In this document: positions 8,757 through 17,126 of the stretch, piece by piece
Numbering within the stretch: the first letter of the stretch is position 1
Layout: each line of letters begins with the position of its first letter
Source of the DNA: a virus
Strand: one strand, 5' to 3'
IMG/VR virus record: IMGVR_UViG_3300037219_000017
Coordinates: 1-64,000 of that record
DNA: 64,000 nucleotides
Translations under genes and position numbers: made by a program
The notes under the pieces: generated by a model
What the model saw: the letters and a program-made list of their open reading frames with translations, nothing else
Database searches by the model: none
Told to the model about the DNA's origin: nothing

Positions 8757-9016
8757 TTGAACGATGGCTTCCCATTGCGGGGTTCGGAGGACGCTATGAA
8801 GTGTCAGACCGCGGCCGTGTCCGCAGCTGGTACACAAACCCATGCCCGGAGGGAATGGAGTGTCTGCACGGCCCCGACTATTCTCCCGGGAACAACGCTC
8901 TCACTAACCTTCGCTGGGGTACGCGCAAGCAGAACGTGGCGGAGATGTACGCGGCACAGCCTGAGCTACGTGCGAGACAACAAGCCACTAGGAGAATAAG
9001 ATGGCACCACCTGTAG
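8753..9016 (+). CDS. NUMOD4-HNH endonuclease with internal deletion
   Basis: 87 residues. It starts with a clean NUMOD4 module (WLPIAGFGGRYEVSDRGRVR). It then jumps straight to the end of the HNH fold (PCPEGMECLHGP, NNALTNLRWGTRKQN). In the usual NUMOD4-HNH proteins some 50-60 residues lie between, including the first catalytic histidine region. The frame is kept, so this looks like an in-frame deletion of a homing endonuclease. Activity is unlikely; the DNA-binding module may survive. It overlaps the next gene by 16 bases. Confidence 0.7.
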   Translation: MIERWLPIAGFGGRYEVSDRGRVRSWYTNPCPEGMECLHGPDYSPGNNALTNLRWGTRKQNVAEMYAAQPELRARQQATRRIRWHHL

Positions 9017-9663
9017 CCTGGAGCTATAGCCGACTGACCAGCTATGAGACGTGCCCTCGGAAGCACTGGCATCTTAATGTTAAAAAGGATTTGAAAGAAG
9101 AACCTTCCCAAGCAATGATTGATGGGAACTTAATCCACAAAGCCTTTGAACTGCGCATCCGGGATGGGAAGTTACTGCCCATTCACCTGCGCGTGCACGA
9201 GCCCGTGCTCGCGAAAATAATTGCTGCGCCGGGTGAGAAAATAGTGGAACAACAGATCGCGTTAAGCGTAGGATGGGAACCTGTTGAATGGTTTGCCAAG
9301 GACGCTTGGCTACGGATTAAATCTGACCTCACTCAATACGCTGGATCTTACGGCGTAGTATGGGATTGGAAAAGTGGTAGGCCGCACGATGACTTCACAC
9401 AGCTCAATCTCAATGCCGCGGTGCTCTTACAACTTGCGCCTGAAATTGAAGCAGTTACTCCAGCATACTACTGGACGAAGGCCCGACACGTGGCGCCAGG
9501 ACCTAGAGTCACTCGCGATCAAGTTGCGGAGATCTGGGGACCTATCCTGGAACGGGTGGGACGCTATCAAGCGGCTCACGATGCACAAGACTTTCCGCCC
9601 CGCGAAAACTTCTTTTGTAAAAATTGCCCGGTAAAGTCATGCCAATATTGGAAGCCCAAATGA
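9001..9663 (+). CDS. Cas4/RecB-like PD-(D/E)XK nuclease
   Basis: 220 residues; AGGAGAATAAG before the ATG. N-terminal YSRLTSYETCPRKHW is the typical start of RecB/Cas4-like nucleases. It is followed by the GNLIHKAFE helix, the acidic strand IKSDLTQ, VWDWKSGR (the D/E-x-K motif as D-W-K) and QLNLNAAVLL. A C-terminal cluster FFCKNCPVKSCQYW plus the N-terminal cysteine could hold an iron-sulphur cluster as in Cas4/AddB. Likely an end-processing or recombination exonuclease in DNA replication. No CRISPR array is present. Confidence 0.85.
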   Translation: MAPPVAWSYSRLTSYETCPRKHWHLNVKKDLKEEPSQAMIDGNLIHKAFELRIRDGKLLPIHLRVHEPVLAKIIAAPGEKIVEQQIALSVGWEPVEWFAKDAWLRIKSDLTQYAGSYGVVWDWKSGRPHDDFTQLNLNAAVLLQLAPEIEAVTPAYYWTKARHVAPGPRVTRDQVAEIWGPILERVGRYQAAHDAQDFPPRENFFCKNCPVKSCQYWKPK

Positions 9664-10031
9664 TTCCGAAGTGGAAGCGAGAGGACAGAACAAAGCGCCT
9701 CGCGGGTAAGCGTCGCTTCTATCGCCGCCATCGCAAGCAGATCCTTGCGAAAGGAGCGGCGTATCGTGAAGCCACTAGGGCAGACTATAACGAGCGCGCG
9801 CGGAATAACCAGCACCGGCGGCTTGGAGTGAAGCCGACGCGACCACGCCCGGAGGTCTGCGAGATTTGCTACCGCGCCCCTCGAAAGAAAGCGCTGGCAG
9901 CGGACCACGACCACACGACAAAGAAGTTTCGCGGATGGATCTGTGACCAATGCAACATCGCTCTTGGCATGGTAGGCGATAGCGTTACGATCCTGCAATC
10001 TTTGATCGACTACGTGAAGAGGCATCAATGA
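9660..10031 (+). CDS. Endonuclease VII-like HNH nuclease (copy 2)
   Basis: 123 residues from ATG 9660 (ATGA overlap); the frame continues upstream but within the nuclease gene. Basic helical N terminus, then CEIC, AADHDH, GWICDQCNIALGM. The zinc cysteines and DHDH are intact. Like the other copies it is wedged between core genes with 4-base overlaps at both ends, here a nuclease and an acetyltransferase. Confidence 0.85.
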   Translation: MIPKWKREDRTKRLAGKRRFYRRHRKQILAKGAAYREATRADYNERARNNQHRRLGVKPTRPRPEVCEICYRAPRKKALAADHDHTTKKFRGWICDQCNIALGMVGDSVTILQSLIDYVKRHQ

Positions 10032-10504
10032 AGTACACCATCAAAAAGTGCAATAGCCTAGTCAAGATGCAGGCCATCCATAAGATGGCGTTCGCTGATG
10101 ATAGCTGGCCGGGCAACGACCACGAATTCTGGGTAGCCTACGACGAGCACGGCGGTGTCGCCGGCTTCGCCTCGGCCGTCCTGATGACTACGAAGGTAGT
10201 GTTCTTATCGCGTAGTGCAGTCACTATGAAGCATCGCGGCAACGGACTGCACCGACAGCTGATCGACGTGCGCATGAAGTGGGCGCGGGACGAGGGAGCG
10301 ATCCTTGCTCTCACATACATACGGAAGTACAACTACGCATCGCTCGTTAACCTGCTGCGCCGGGACTTCCACTTCGCGGGCCGCGTCCTGATTACGGCCA
10401 GGAACGAGGACTTCCATGTGATGTTCAAAGCCATGCACGGCGACGCCAGAAAGCTGAAGCCGCACATGACCAAGTACATCAACGACATGTTGGAGATGGA
10501 CTAA
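10028..10504 (+). CDS. GNAT-family acetyltransferase
   Basis: 158 residues. The acetyl-CoA loop is visible as SAVTMKHRGNGLHRQLID (R/Q-x-x-G-x-G/A type), followed by the long helix and the strand ILALTYIRKYN. The C-terminal third is basic and may contact nucleic acid or the substrate. Phage GNAT proteins are known to modify host or phage proteins or other small groups, but the substrate here cannot be told. It is coupled to both neighbours (4-base and 1-base overlaps). Confidence 0.75.
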   Translation: MKYTIKKCNSLVKMQAIHKMAFADDSWPGNDHEFWVAYDEHGGVAGFASAVLMTTKVVFLSRSAVTMKHRGNGLHRQLIDVRMKWARDEGAILALTYIRKYNYASLVNLLRRDFHFAGRVLITARNEDFHVMFKAMHGDARKLKPHMTKYINDMLEMD

Positions 10505-12135
10505 TGATTCATCCCGGCAAGGGGCCAGTGTGCCCCAAATGCAAAGCGCATCGAATGGCGCCGGGCAGCCGCACGCGCACCGGGAAACCCGTATGGGTGT
10601 GCCGCCCAAGTATTGACGGCAAGAAGGTGTACTGCTACGGCACGACCGATCCCAAGGCCACGGTCGCTGGCATACGCAAGCGCGGCGAGTCGGACACTCC
10701 GCCGCCCGTGGTGTTCGACCGGAAGCTAGGGAAGACGCGCCACTTGATCATCACATCCGCGCAGAACGCTACGCCGGTGCACGAGAATTTCTTTCAGTCG
10801 CTGTTGGAGTACGCACGGTTCAACAACGCCGAGCTGCTGGTGATACCGCTGCGCTACCGCAACCCGACCAGCCTGTTCACCGACAAGGAGCGCGGCCAAG
10901 AGTGGTGGTTCGGCACGCCGCTGGTTCTCAAGAGCGGCGAGATCGTCCCGCACCCGTACACGAAGTACCTGTGGAACCAACGCAAGGCGATCAACTCTAA
11001 CCTCTTGCTTATGGCTGACATCAAGATCCAGGCGGCGGCGAGTGACCCGCTTTCGCAATTCGAGAGTATCTCGGGCGCGGAGTCGGCTATCTTTGGACAC
11101 ACCAAGCTGCAACAACGCACCATCCCGGTGCCGAAGAACTCGGTGGCTAAGATCCTGACCACGACAGGCGCCTGTACCGTGAAGAACTACACGGATACAA
11201 AGAGGGGCAAGATCGGCGAGTTCCACCACGCACTGGCAGCGGTCGTCGTGGAGTTCAACGACCGATTCTTCCACCTTCGCCACGTCAATGCAGACGCCAG
11301 AACTGGCGAATTCACCGACATAACCCTGCGTTATTCGCCAGGTAAGACGAGTAAAGCACCGCGGCCGTTGGCCGTAATCCTAGGAGACACGCATGTTGAC
11401 TTCATTGACCCGCTGGTTGAGCAAGCCACCTTCGGCAAGGGGGGGATCGTACCTACCGTCAATCCGGAGAACCTCGTATTCCATGACCTCAACGACGACT
11501 ATGCGATCAATCCACATCACGCTGGTAATCCTTTCAATGCGATCGCGAAACTTCGCGCTGGCCGTAACTCGGTGGCGGATGAGATTCGGCGTGCGATTGT
11601 TTACGTGGACGGGAAGCGCAACGCTACCCGGGAATGCACTGTCGTCTCTTCAAACCATGATGACTTCCTGCGCCGCTGGATAATCAAAGCGGACTGGAAA
11701 GAAGACCCGGAGAACGCCGAGACCTACCTGAAGTTGGCGCTGAGCATGGTCCAAGCGACCGCGCTCACGGTCCACGGCACAGAGTACCCTAGCCCGTTCC
11801 AACTCATGCTTGCGCAGCACGCGCCGAAGGTCAGAGCGCTGGAGGACAACGACTCGTTCGTGCTGGGCGGCGTGGAGCTAGGCATGCACGGCGACCGCGG
11901 CCCGAACGGCGCGCGGGGCAGCATCAAGAACCTGCGGCGCATAGGCACGCGAAGTATTATCGGGCATTCACATACTCCAGGCATCGAGGAGGGCTGCTAC
12001 CAGACCGGGACCAGCACGAACCTACGCCTAGAGTACAACCTCGGGCCGTCGAGCTGGATGAACACTCACTGTATCCTGCACGCTGACGGTAAGCGGCAGC
12101 TGATCAACATAATTAACGGCAAGTGGCGCCTATGA
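10504..12135 (+). CDS. Calcineurin-like metallophosphoesterase with N-terminal zinc motif
   Basis: 543 residues, TAATG overlap. The N terminus has CPKCKAHRM and a later cysteine (VWVCRP), a probable zinc ribbon. Phosphoesterase metal motifs appear in order in the C-terminal half: GDTHVDF, HDLNDD, SSNHDDFLRRW (the GNHD/E position), LGMHGDRG and IIGHSHTPG. Architecture and length recall phage T5 A1-type proteins, DNases of this superfamily used in host DNA breakdown. That assignment is inference; other roles such as Mre11-like end processing are possible. Confidence 0.8.
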   Translation: MIHPGKGPVCPKCKAHRMAPGSRTRTGKPVWVCRPSIDGKKVYCYGTTDPKATVAGIRKRGESDTPPPVVFDRKLGKTRHLIITSAQNATPVHENFFQSLLEYARFNNAELLVIPLRYRNPTSLFTDKERGQEWWFGTPLVLKSGEIVPHPYTKYLWNQRKAINSNLLLMADIKIQAAASDPLSQFESISGAESAIFGHTKLQQRTIPVPKNSVAKILTTTGACTVKNYTDTKRGKIGEFHHALAAVVVEFNDRFFHLRHVNADARTGEFTDITLRYSPGKTSKAPRPLAVILGDTHVDFIDPLVEQATFGKGGIVPTVNPENLVFHDLNDDYAINPHHAGNPFNAIAKLRAGRNSVADEIRRAIVYVDGKRNATRECTVVSSNHDDFLRRWIIKADWKEDPENAETYLKLALSMVQATALTVHGTEYPSPFQLMLAQHAPKVRALEDNDSFVLGGVELGMHGDRGPNGARGSIKNLRRIGTRSIIGHSHTPGIEEGCYQTGTSTNLRLEYNLGPSSWMNTHCILHADGKRQLINIINGKWRL

Positions 12136-12470
12136 AGTCCGCACAAGTAAGGTGGTATGAGCGCCACCCCGAGGAGCGTGGCAAGTGGGCTCGTCAGCAC
12201 CCGATCCGCAACCGGCGCAACAACCGACGGTGGCGCGGGATGCCGGAGCCTACGCACCCGAAACCGCGGCGCTGTGAACTGTGCGGCGGCACGCCGAAGA
12301 CGGGGCGCTGGAAGATTTTGCATCTGGACCACGACCACGAGACCGGGACGTTTCGCGGGTGGCTGTGTCACAACTGTAACGTGGGGCTTGGCCACTTCGA
12401 CGACAGCGTTCCGCTGCTGCGAAAGGCCATCGCCTATTTGGCAAATGGAGACTATAATGTTCTTACATGA
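12132..12470 (+). CDS. Endonuclease VII-like HNH nuclease (copy 3)
   Basis: 112 residues from ATG 12132 (ATGA overlap); a GTG at 12123 is an alternative. Shorter basic leader than other copies, then CELCGGTP, HLDHDHETG, GWLCHNCNVGLG. Zinc and catalytic residues intact. The last 14 bases overlap the MazG start, suggesting precise insertion between two operon genes. Confidence 0.85.
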   Translation: MKSAQVRWYERHPEERGKWARQHPIRNRRNNRRWRGMPEPTHPKPRRCELCGGTPKTGRWKILHLDHDHETGTFRGWLCHNCNVGLGHFDDSVPLLRKAIAYLANGDYNVLT

Positions 12471-12897
12471 ATTCCAAGACTGGGTGCGCGCCCGCTGGGC
12501 ACGCAGCCCGCGCGACGTCGATCTGTCTGTCATGGCTATGGGGCTGGCCGGCGAAGGCGGCGAAGTGGCTGAGGCAGTGGTCGGGCTGTTCAAAAACACC
12601 GGCAAGGTGATTGAACCCATCAAGAAGCTGATCCGCGGCTCGCGTCCGGGACTTGACACGTCCAAGCTGTCCCTCGAACTCGGAGACGTGCTGCACTACG
12701 TCACGGCTATAGCGAACCACTTCAACATTGATATGGAAGACGTAGTCACGGCCAACGTGGATAAGCTCGAAGCTCGCGACGCAAAAGATCCGAACTGGCT
12801 TGGCAACAACCGAAGCGCCGACACGGGCGACGGTAAAAGGGGGTTGGATCGTCCCCTCAAAGCCTTCCTCAAAGACCCGTTCGAGGACGGTTGCTGA
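12457..12897 (+). CDS. MazG-like nucleotide pyrophosphohydrolase
   Basis: 146 residues; GGAG at 12447-12450 before ATG 12457. The MazG metal motif is clear: GEGGEVAEAV on one helix and LELGDVLHYV on the next. Family reaction: NTP hydrolysis to NMP and pyrophosphate, used by phages to shape nucleotide pools or lower (p)ppGpp. A further nucleotide-type gene (13,539) follows closely. Substrate unknown. TGATG overlap with the next gene. Confidence 0.85.
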   Translation: MFLHEFQDWVRARWARSPRDVDLSVMAMGLAGEGGEVAEAVVGLFKNTGKVIEPIKKLIRGSRPGLDTSKLSLELGDVLHYVTAIANHFNIDMEDVVTANVDKLEARDAKDPNWLGNNRSADTGDGKRGLDRPLKAFLKDPFEDGC

Positions 12898-13145
12898 TGC
12901 CCTACATCACTGAGGACGAGAAGGACATGATTGGATTAGGCCACCAGCCGTCTACTGTGGGGCAGCTCACTTATGCAATCACACGTGAATGCAACGCCTA
13001 CGCAGCGACACAGGGCACGCTGAAATTCATGACGATTGCGTTGGTGATGGGCGCACTGGTCTGCGCCATGCTTGAGTTCTACCGGCGACGCGCAGTGCCG
13101 TATGAAGAAGGCAAAATCAAACTCAACGGAGATGCGTATGACTAA
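12897..13145 (+). CDS. Conserved small phage protein (DUF6899-like)
   Basis: 82 residues, starting MPYITEDEKDMIGLG and ending LEFYRRRAVPYEEGKIKLNG. Start, length and the YRR-PYE-K-NGD ending match a small conserved phage family (DUF6899, from memory). A middle segment (MTIALVMGALVCAML) is hydrophobic. Function not known. It overlaps the next gene by 8 bases. Confidence 0.7.
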   Translation: MPYITEDEKDMIGLGHQPSTVGQLTYAITRECNAYAATQGTLKFMTIALVMGALVCAMLEFYRRRAVPYEEGKIKLNGDAYD

Positions 13146-13542
13146 GAAGTATTACCTCGCGGGTCCCATGAGCGGCATCCCGCAGTCTAACTTCCCGCTG
13201 TTCTTTGAAGTCGCGGAGAAGCTGCGCAAGCAGCACTACACGATCATCTCGCCGGCGGAACTCGACGACGAGAAGGTTAAAGCTGAGACTCTGGCGGGAG
13301 TCTCACACAAGCATCTGTGGGGAGACTTCCTCTCGCGCGACGTGAAGATCATCGCCGAGCAGGTGCAGGGTATTGTCTTCCTGCCAGGGTGGGAGTGCTC
13401 ACGCGGGGCACGACTGGAAGCCACAGTCGGCCTGTTGCAGAAGGACTTCACCTTCTTGCAATGGAACGAGTGGGAACAAATAGCTGTGCCAATGAATCGA
13501 GTAACCGTTGCGTGCATGCTGCACGTGGAGCTAGTTAAATGA
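13138..13542 (+). CDS. DUF4406 nucleoside 2-deoxyribosyltransferase-like protein
   Basis: 134 residues from ATG 13138. YYLAGPMSGIP at the N terminus and FLPGWECSRGARLEA in the second half are signatures of the DUF4406 / nucleoside deoxyribosyltransferase-like fold (YAGP, then D-glycine/serine-E loop). Such phage proteins are thought to act in nucleotide salvage or turnover; the reaction is unproven. Lies in a run with MazG and the dATP/dGTP-type gene, so nucleotide metabolism is a fair inference. Confidence 0.75.
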   Translation: MTKKYYLAGPMSGIPQSNFPLFFEVAEKLRKQHYTIISPAELDDEKVKAETLAGVSHKHLWGDFLSRDVKIIAEQVQGIVFLPGWECSRGARLEATVGLLQKDFTFLQWNEWEQIAVPMNRVTVACMLHVELVK

Positions 13543-13916
13543 GCCTACCAACAGATCGCGACGCCCGCAACGCCCTGCCAGTGTGGGACGGCGCCATCGC
13601 CTACTTCCCTGATGTCTGGGCCGAAGTCGCCAAGGTATCCGTGCTCGGCAACAAACAGCACAACCTAGGCGACACTCTGCATTGGAACACGCACGTGTCC
13701 ACGGACCACAAGAACAAGGCCATGCGACACATGCTCGACGACGACCATACGGTGATGGATGATGACGACACGTACCATCTAGCCAAGGCGGTGTGGCGAC
13801 TGAGCGCGGCGCTACAGATACGGATCTGGAAGCGCAACGGGCGCGACGAGCACGGTCAGCTGCTGCCGCCGAAGGGTACAGCTAACGTAATTGAAGATAG
13901 ACGCCCGCCGCCATGA
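13539..13916 (+). CDS. dATP/dGTP diphosphohydrolase N-terminal (DUF5664)-like protein
   Basis: 125 residues. The pattern R-N-x-L-P-V-W-D, YFPDVWAEVAKVSVLGN, KQHNLGDTLHW and MRHMLDD then HLAKAVWRLSAALQ fits the phage DUF5664 family, named after dATP/dGTP diphosphohydrolases. The acidic and histidine residues of the presumed metal site are retained. Some members occur in phages that replace adenine by 2-aminoadenine, but the family is much wider. ATGA overlaps on both sides. Confidence 0.75.
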   Translation: MSLPTDRDARNALPVWDGAIAYFPDVWAEVAKVSVLGNKQHNLGDTLHWNTHVSTDHKNKAMRHMLDDDHTVMDDDDTYHLAKAVWRLSAALQIRIWKRNGRDEHGQLLPPKGTANVIEDRRPPP

Positions 13917-14290
13917 CACCCGAAGGTGCAGTGAAGGCGAGGGTCGACGGCGTGCTGAGGCTCGCGTCGGCGTACAAGCACAAGCCCGTGCAGAACGGAA
14001 TGGGCGAGCCCGCGCTGGACTACCACGTGTGCTGCCTCGGCTTCTATGCCGTCATCGAATGCAAGCGGCCGGGCAAGACATTCACTGACCGTCAAGCCCG
14101 CATAGCCCGCAACGTGCTAGCAGCTGGCGGGTCCGTGTTCTTGGTAGACGAAATTAGTGGTGCGGGGATGGACGAGCTGACCCGCTGGCTCAACAGTCCG
14201 CGTGCCGGGTTTGTTGGAATCCACACAGCCAAACATTTATCGCTGCACCTGTGCAGTCGCGGTTTTGACGATAACTTAGGAGAAGAGTGA
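13913..14290 (+). CDS. VRR-NUC type nuclease
   Basis: 125 residues. TPEGAVKARVDGVL at the start, then the PD-(D/E)XK pattern: PALDYHVCCLGFYAVIECKRPG (conserved D, then E-C-K), and ARIARNVLAAGGSVFLV. This is the small VRR-NUC / Holliday-junction-resolvase-like nuclease found in many phages. Likely role: processing of branched DNA during replication or recombination. Confidence 0.8.
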   Translation: MTPEGAVKARVDGVLRLASAYKHKPVQNGMGEPALDYHVCCLGFYAVIECKRPGKTFTDRQARIARNVLAAGGSVFLVDEISGAGMDELTRWLNSPRAGFVGIHTAKHLSLHLCSRGFDDNLGEE

Positions 14291-14982
14291 TGACAAACCG
14301 AGCGATGATTGACTTAGAAACCTTGAGCACCGAGGACAACGCAGCGGTGGTCTCCATAGGTGTCGTGATCTTTGACGACAAAGCGATCCTTGACAGCGCC
14401 CACATGCCCCTGACTATGAACGGTCTCACCGGGCACATCGATCCGATGACGGTGCGATGGTGGATGGAGCAGTCCAAAGACGCCCAGCTCGCGACGTTCA
14501 GTGGTGATCGCTTCATGCCCCACATGGCCGCGGAGAAACTCTGGGACATGTGCCACGGAGTTGATACCGTCTGGGCCAACGACCCGCACTTCGACATCGT
14601 GATCCTCAAGAACTGGTGGCGCCGGCACCGCGAAGACGCGAAGTTCGCTGCGCCGATCGGCGTTGTGCTGCCGGCGGTGATCGGCAAACCGTGGCCGTTC
14701 AATTACAACCAACCCCGTTCGTACCGCACGATCCTGGAGTACGCGAGGCGCGAAGGGTTCACCAACGAATTGTATGACGCAGTGAAAGGCGAAGGCACGA
14801 AGCACAACGCCATGGACGACGCCGCAGCCCAAGCCCGCGTGGTGATAGCCTGCGAGCAGTGGCTGAGCCGGTCTTCTGTTCGGCTGGTCGAGCGGATGTT
14901 CCCCGACCCTGGCGACAAAGTGGTGCAGTCGATCAACGGCGACGTGATTGCCACGGGTTGGCGTGATGGGACTAAGACATGA
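14290..14982 (+). CDS. 3'-5' exonuclease, Rv2179c-like (DEDDh)
   Basis: 230 residues. ATG 14290 is favoured over the GTG at 14287 because GGAG at 14279-14282 has ideal spacing. DEDD motifs: MIDLETLST (D, E), a long insert with DPMTVRWWMEQ typical of the family, VWANDPHFD and HNAMDDAAAQARVV (final H...D). Family: Rv2179c-like 3'-5' exoribonucleases/exonucleases. Could trim RNA or DNA during infection. Confidence 0.85.
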   Translation: MTNRAMIDLETLSTEDNAAVVSIGVVIFDDKAILDSAHMPLTMNGLTGHIDPMTVRWWMEQSKDAQLATFSGDRFMPHMAAEKLWDMCHGVDTVWANDPHFDIVILKNWWRRHREDAKFAAPIGVVLPAVIGKPWPFNYNQPRSYRTILEYARREGFTNELYDAVKGEGTKHNAMDDAAAQARVVIACEQWLSRSSVRLVERMFPDPGDKVVQSINGDVIATGWRDGTKT

Positions 14983-15227
14983 GCACCGTCAATCAACACC
15001 CTATAAAAGTACAGTATGTCATCCTCGATGTGACTGGCTGCCCCCGCTCAGTGTGGGATCTTTCACCGAGCGGGTTCATCAAGAGCGGTGAGTCGTACCC
15101 CGATACTTATGGGGCGGTGATGATTCCAATTGATCCAGTCACAGCGCTGCGCCTTAACTTAGCGACAGCGCAGGAGCTGGGAGTGAGTGACGCGTTTGCG
15201 TCTACGTTAGCGCTGCTTCATCCGTGA
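14979..15227 (+). CDS. Hypothetical 82-residue protein
   Basis: ATGA overlap upstream, GTGA overlap downstream with the helicase gene, so it is firmly within the operon. Sequence looks like a small beta-rich domain (KVQYVILDVTGCPRSVWDLS) with a helical end. No family recognised. Confidence 0.6.
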   Translation: MSTVNQHPIKVQYVILDVTGCPRSVWDLSPSGFIKSGESYPDTYGAVMIPIDPVTALRLNLATAQELGVSDAFASTLALLHP

Positions 15228-16789
15228 AAGTTTTCCCTGAGCATCGGAGGATCGTACTGCCCTACCGAGCGGACGTTGACCACGTCCTTCCCGTAGCACA
15301 GAAGTTCCAGGCCGGCGGCGCGTGGTGGCTAGCTGTTCCACATACAGTGGATGTGGTGCGCCTCCTGCGAAACCTGGGTCTGAATGCACCGAGTCCTATC
15401 AGTTACTACTATGACTGGACGGGCGGCACGCCTTTCGATTCTCAACGCGTGACAGCTGACATGTGCAGCATCGCGCGCCGCGCCTATGTTCTTAGTGAGA
15501 TGGGCGTGGGCAAAACGCGGGCAGTCTTGTGGGTGTATGACTACCTCCGCCGTGAGGGTCTGCTGCACAAGCTGCTCGTTGTCGCGCCGCTGTCGACACT
15601 GGTCACAGTCTGGCAGAACGAGATTTTTGAGAACTTCCCACACCTAGAAACCAGGGTGCTACATGCCTACAGCAAAGCCAGGCGGCTCCGCGAACTCGCG
15701 CAGTCAGCCGATGTCTACATCGTCAACCATGATGGCGTTGAAGTCATCCACCAGGAACTCTTTGCGCGAGCTGACATTGATGGAGCGGTTATTGACGAGC
15801 TGGCATCGTACCGTAATCGGCGAACCAACCGTTGGAAGTACGTCGAGCCTATTGTGCGAAGAAGTAACTACGCGTGGGGCCTTACGGGAAGCGCAATCAA
15901 TCACGCGCCAACTGACGCGTATGGTCAGAGCCGCCTCCTCACTCCAGCACTCGCTGGCTTCTCGTTTAAGGCGTTCAAAGACCGCACCATGCGACAAGTC
16001 TCCAACTTCACATGGGTCCCGCGCCCGGAAGCCAACGACATCGCCCATGGGATACTACAGCCAGCAGTCAGATTCACGCGGGCGGAGTGCTTTGATCTAC
16101 CACCCACCACGTACAGTAGCCGTGCGGTCGGACTTAGTCCCGCTGCTACGAAAGCGTACAAAGAAATGCATCAGCAGCTCGCGACCCAAATCAGGAAGCA
16201 CGAGATCACCGCGGCCAACGAAGGGGTCAAGCTCTCAAAGCTCCTCCAAATCGCGGCGGGCTTCGCGTACGACGCGGGAGGGAAGGGGCGCTATGTTGGC
16301 GGCACTGACCGCTTCCAGGAGATCATCGACCTTATTGAGGCGTCATCCGGGAAGGTTATAGTCTTCGCGCCATTCAGATACATGGTGGAACTTCTCAACG
16401 GAGTGCTGTCGAAGAAGTTCACGGTGGCTATGATCCATGGTGACGTGTCGCCCGCGAAGCGCACGGAGATCTTCGCCGCGTTCCAGAGCACCAACCCGGA
16501 CGGCAGCACGACTGAGCCACGCGTGATCGCCGCGCACCCTCAAACTATGTCGCACGGGCTGACGCTGACCGCGGCGAACACCATTATATGGGCGAGTCCG
16601 CCTACCAGCCTGGAAACTTTTCAGCAAGCAAACGCTCGAATTACTAGGGTAGGACAGACGCAGAACACACACATCGTTATGATTGGCGGGACGCCTATTG
16701 AAGCAAAAGTGTACGCGAAGTTAAAGCGACACGCTTCAGCGCAGGGCGCCCTCTTGGAGCTTTTCGAGGAGCAGACTCGTGCCATATAA
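15224..16789 (+). CDS. SNF2-like (superfamily 2) DNA helicase/translocase
   Basis: 521 residues, GTG start in a GTGA overlap. Motif I SEMGVGKTRA (near residue 94), motif Ia VVAPLSTLVTVW, motif II as VIDELASY (DELA in place of DEAH), GLTGSAINH (motif III), then helicase lobe 2 with VIVFAPFRYM and QANARITRVGQTQ (motif VI). The short length without extra domains is typical of phage SNF2 proteins. Probably remodels or unwinds DNA in replication or recombination. The GTG overlaps the stop of the small gene before it. Confidence 0.9.
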   Translation: MKVFPEHRRIVLPYRADVDHVLPVAQKFQAGGAWWLAVPHTVDVVRLLRNLGLNAPSPISYYYDWTGGTPFDSQRVTADMCSIARRAYVLSEMGVGKTRAVLWVYDYLRREGLLHKLLVVAPLSTLVTVWQNEIFENFPHLETRVLHAYSKARRLRELAQSADVYIVNHDGVEVIHQELFARADIDGAVIDELASYRNRRTNRWKYVEPIVRRSNYAWGLTGSAINHAPTDAYGQSRLLTPALAGFSFKAFKDRTMRQVSNFTWVPRPEANDIAHGILQPAVRFTRAECFDLPPTTYSSRAVGLSPAATKAYKEMHQQLATQIRKHEITAANEGVKLSKLLQIAAGFAYDAGGKGRYVGGTDRFQEIIDLIEASSGKVIVFAPFRYMVELLNGVLSKKFTVAMIHGDVSPAKRTEIFAAFQSTNPDGSTTEPRVIAAHPQTMSHGLTLTAANTIIWASPPTSLETFQQANARITRVGQTQNTHIVMIGGTPIEAKVYAKLKRHASAQGALLELFEEQTRAI

Positions 16790-17126
16790 AAACAGAGAAG
16801 ACCACAAGGCGAACTGTCGAAAGCGATATGCGAGCGACAAACCGCGGCATCGCGCCGCTATGGCGAAGTGGCTAGCTCGGCATTCAGGGTATGAGCTGGC
16901 GCGCGGTCGCCGACGCGCGGGGCTGCCTGCGCCTACGCGCCCATGCCCCGCAGTGTGCGAAGGGTGCGGAGGAGTGAACAAGAGTGGTCGCGCCCTGGCG
17001 TTGGATCACGTGGGCAACACGTTCCGTGGATGGTTGTGCATTAAGTGCAACCGTACATTAGGACTCGCCGACAATAGCGGGGCGCGTCTTAGAGGCTTAC
17101 TACGCTATCTTAGGAGGCACACATGA
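16779..17126 (+). CDS. Endonuclease VII-like HNH protein (copy 4, altered active site)
   Basis: 115 residues, GTG start inside the helicase 3' end. CEGCGG and WLCIKCNRTLGL keep the four zinc cysteines, but the catalytic segment reads LDHVGNTFRGW: the second histidine of DHxH and three residues of the usual loop are missing. It may be inactive or recently decayed. TGA overlaps the next ATG. Confidence 0.75.
   Translation: MPYKNREDHKANCRKRYASDKPRHRAAMAKWLARHSGYELARGRRRAGLPAPTRPCPAVCEGCGGVNKSGRALALDHVGNTFRGWLCIKCNRTLGLADNSGARLRGLLRYLRRHT

Noticed and set aside
9001-9663. Cas4-like gene as sign of a CRISPR system
   Set aside because: No CRISPR repeats or other cas genes anywhere in the window; phage replication nucleases of this type are common.
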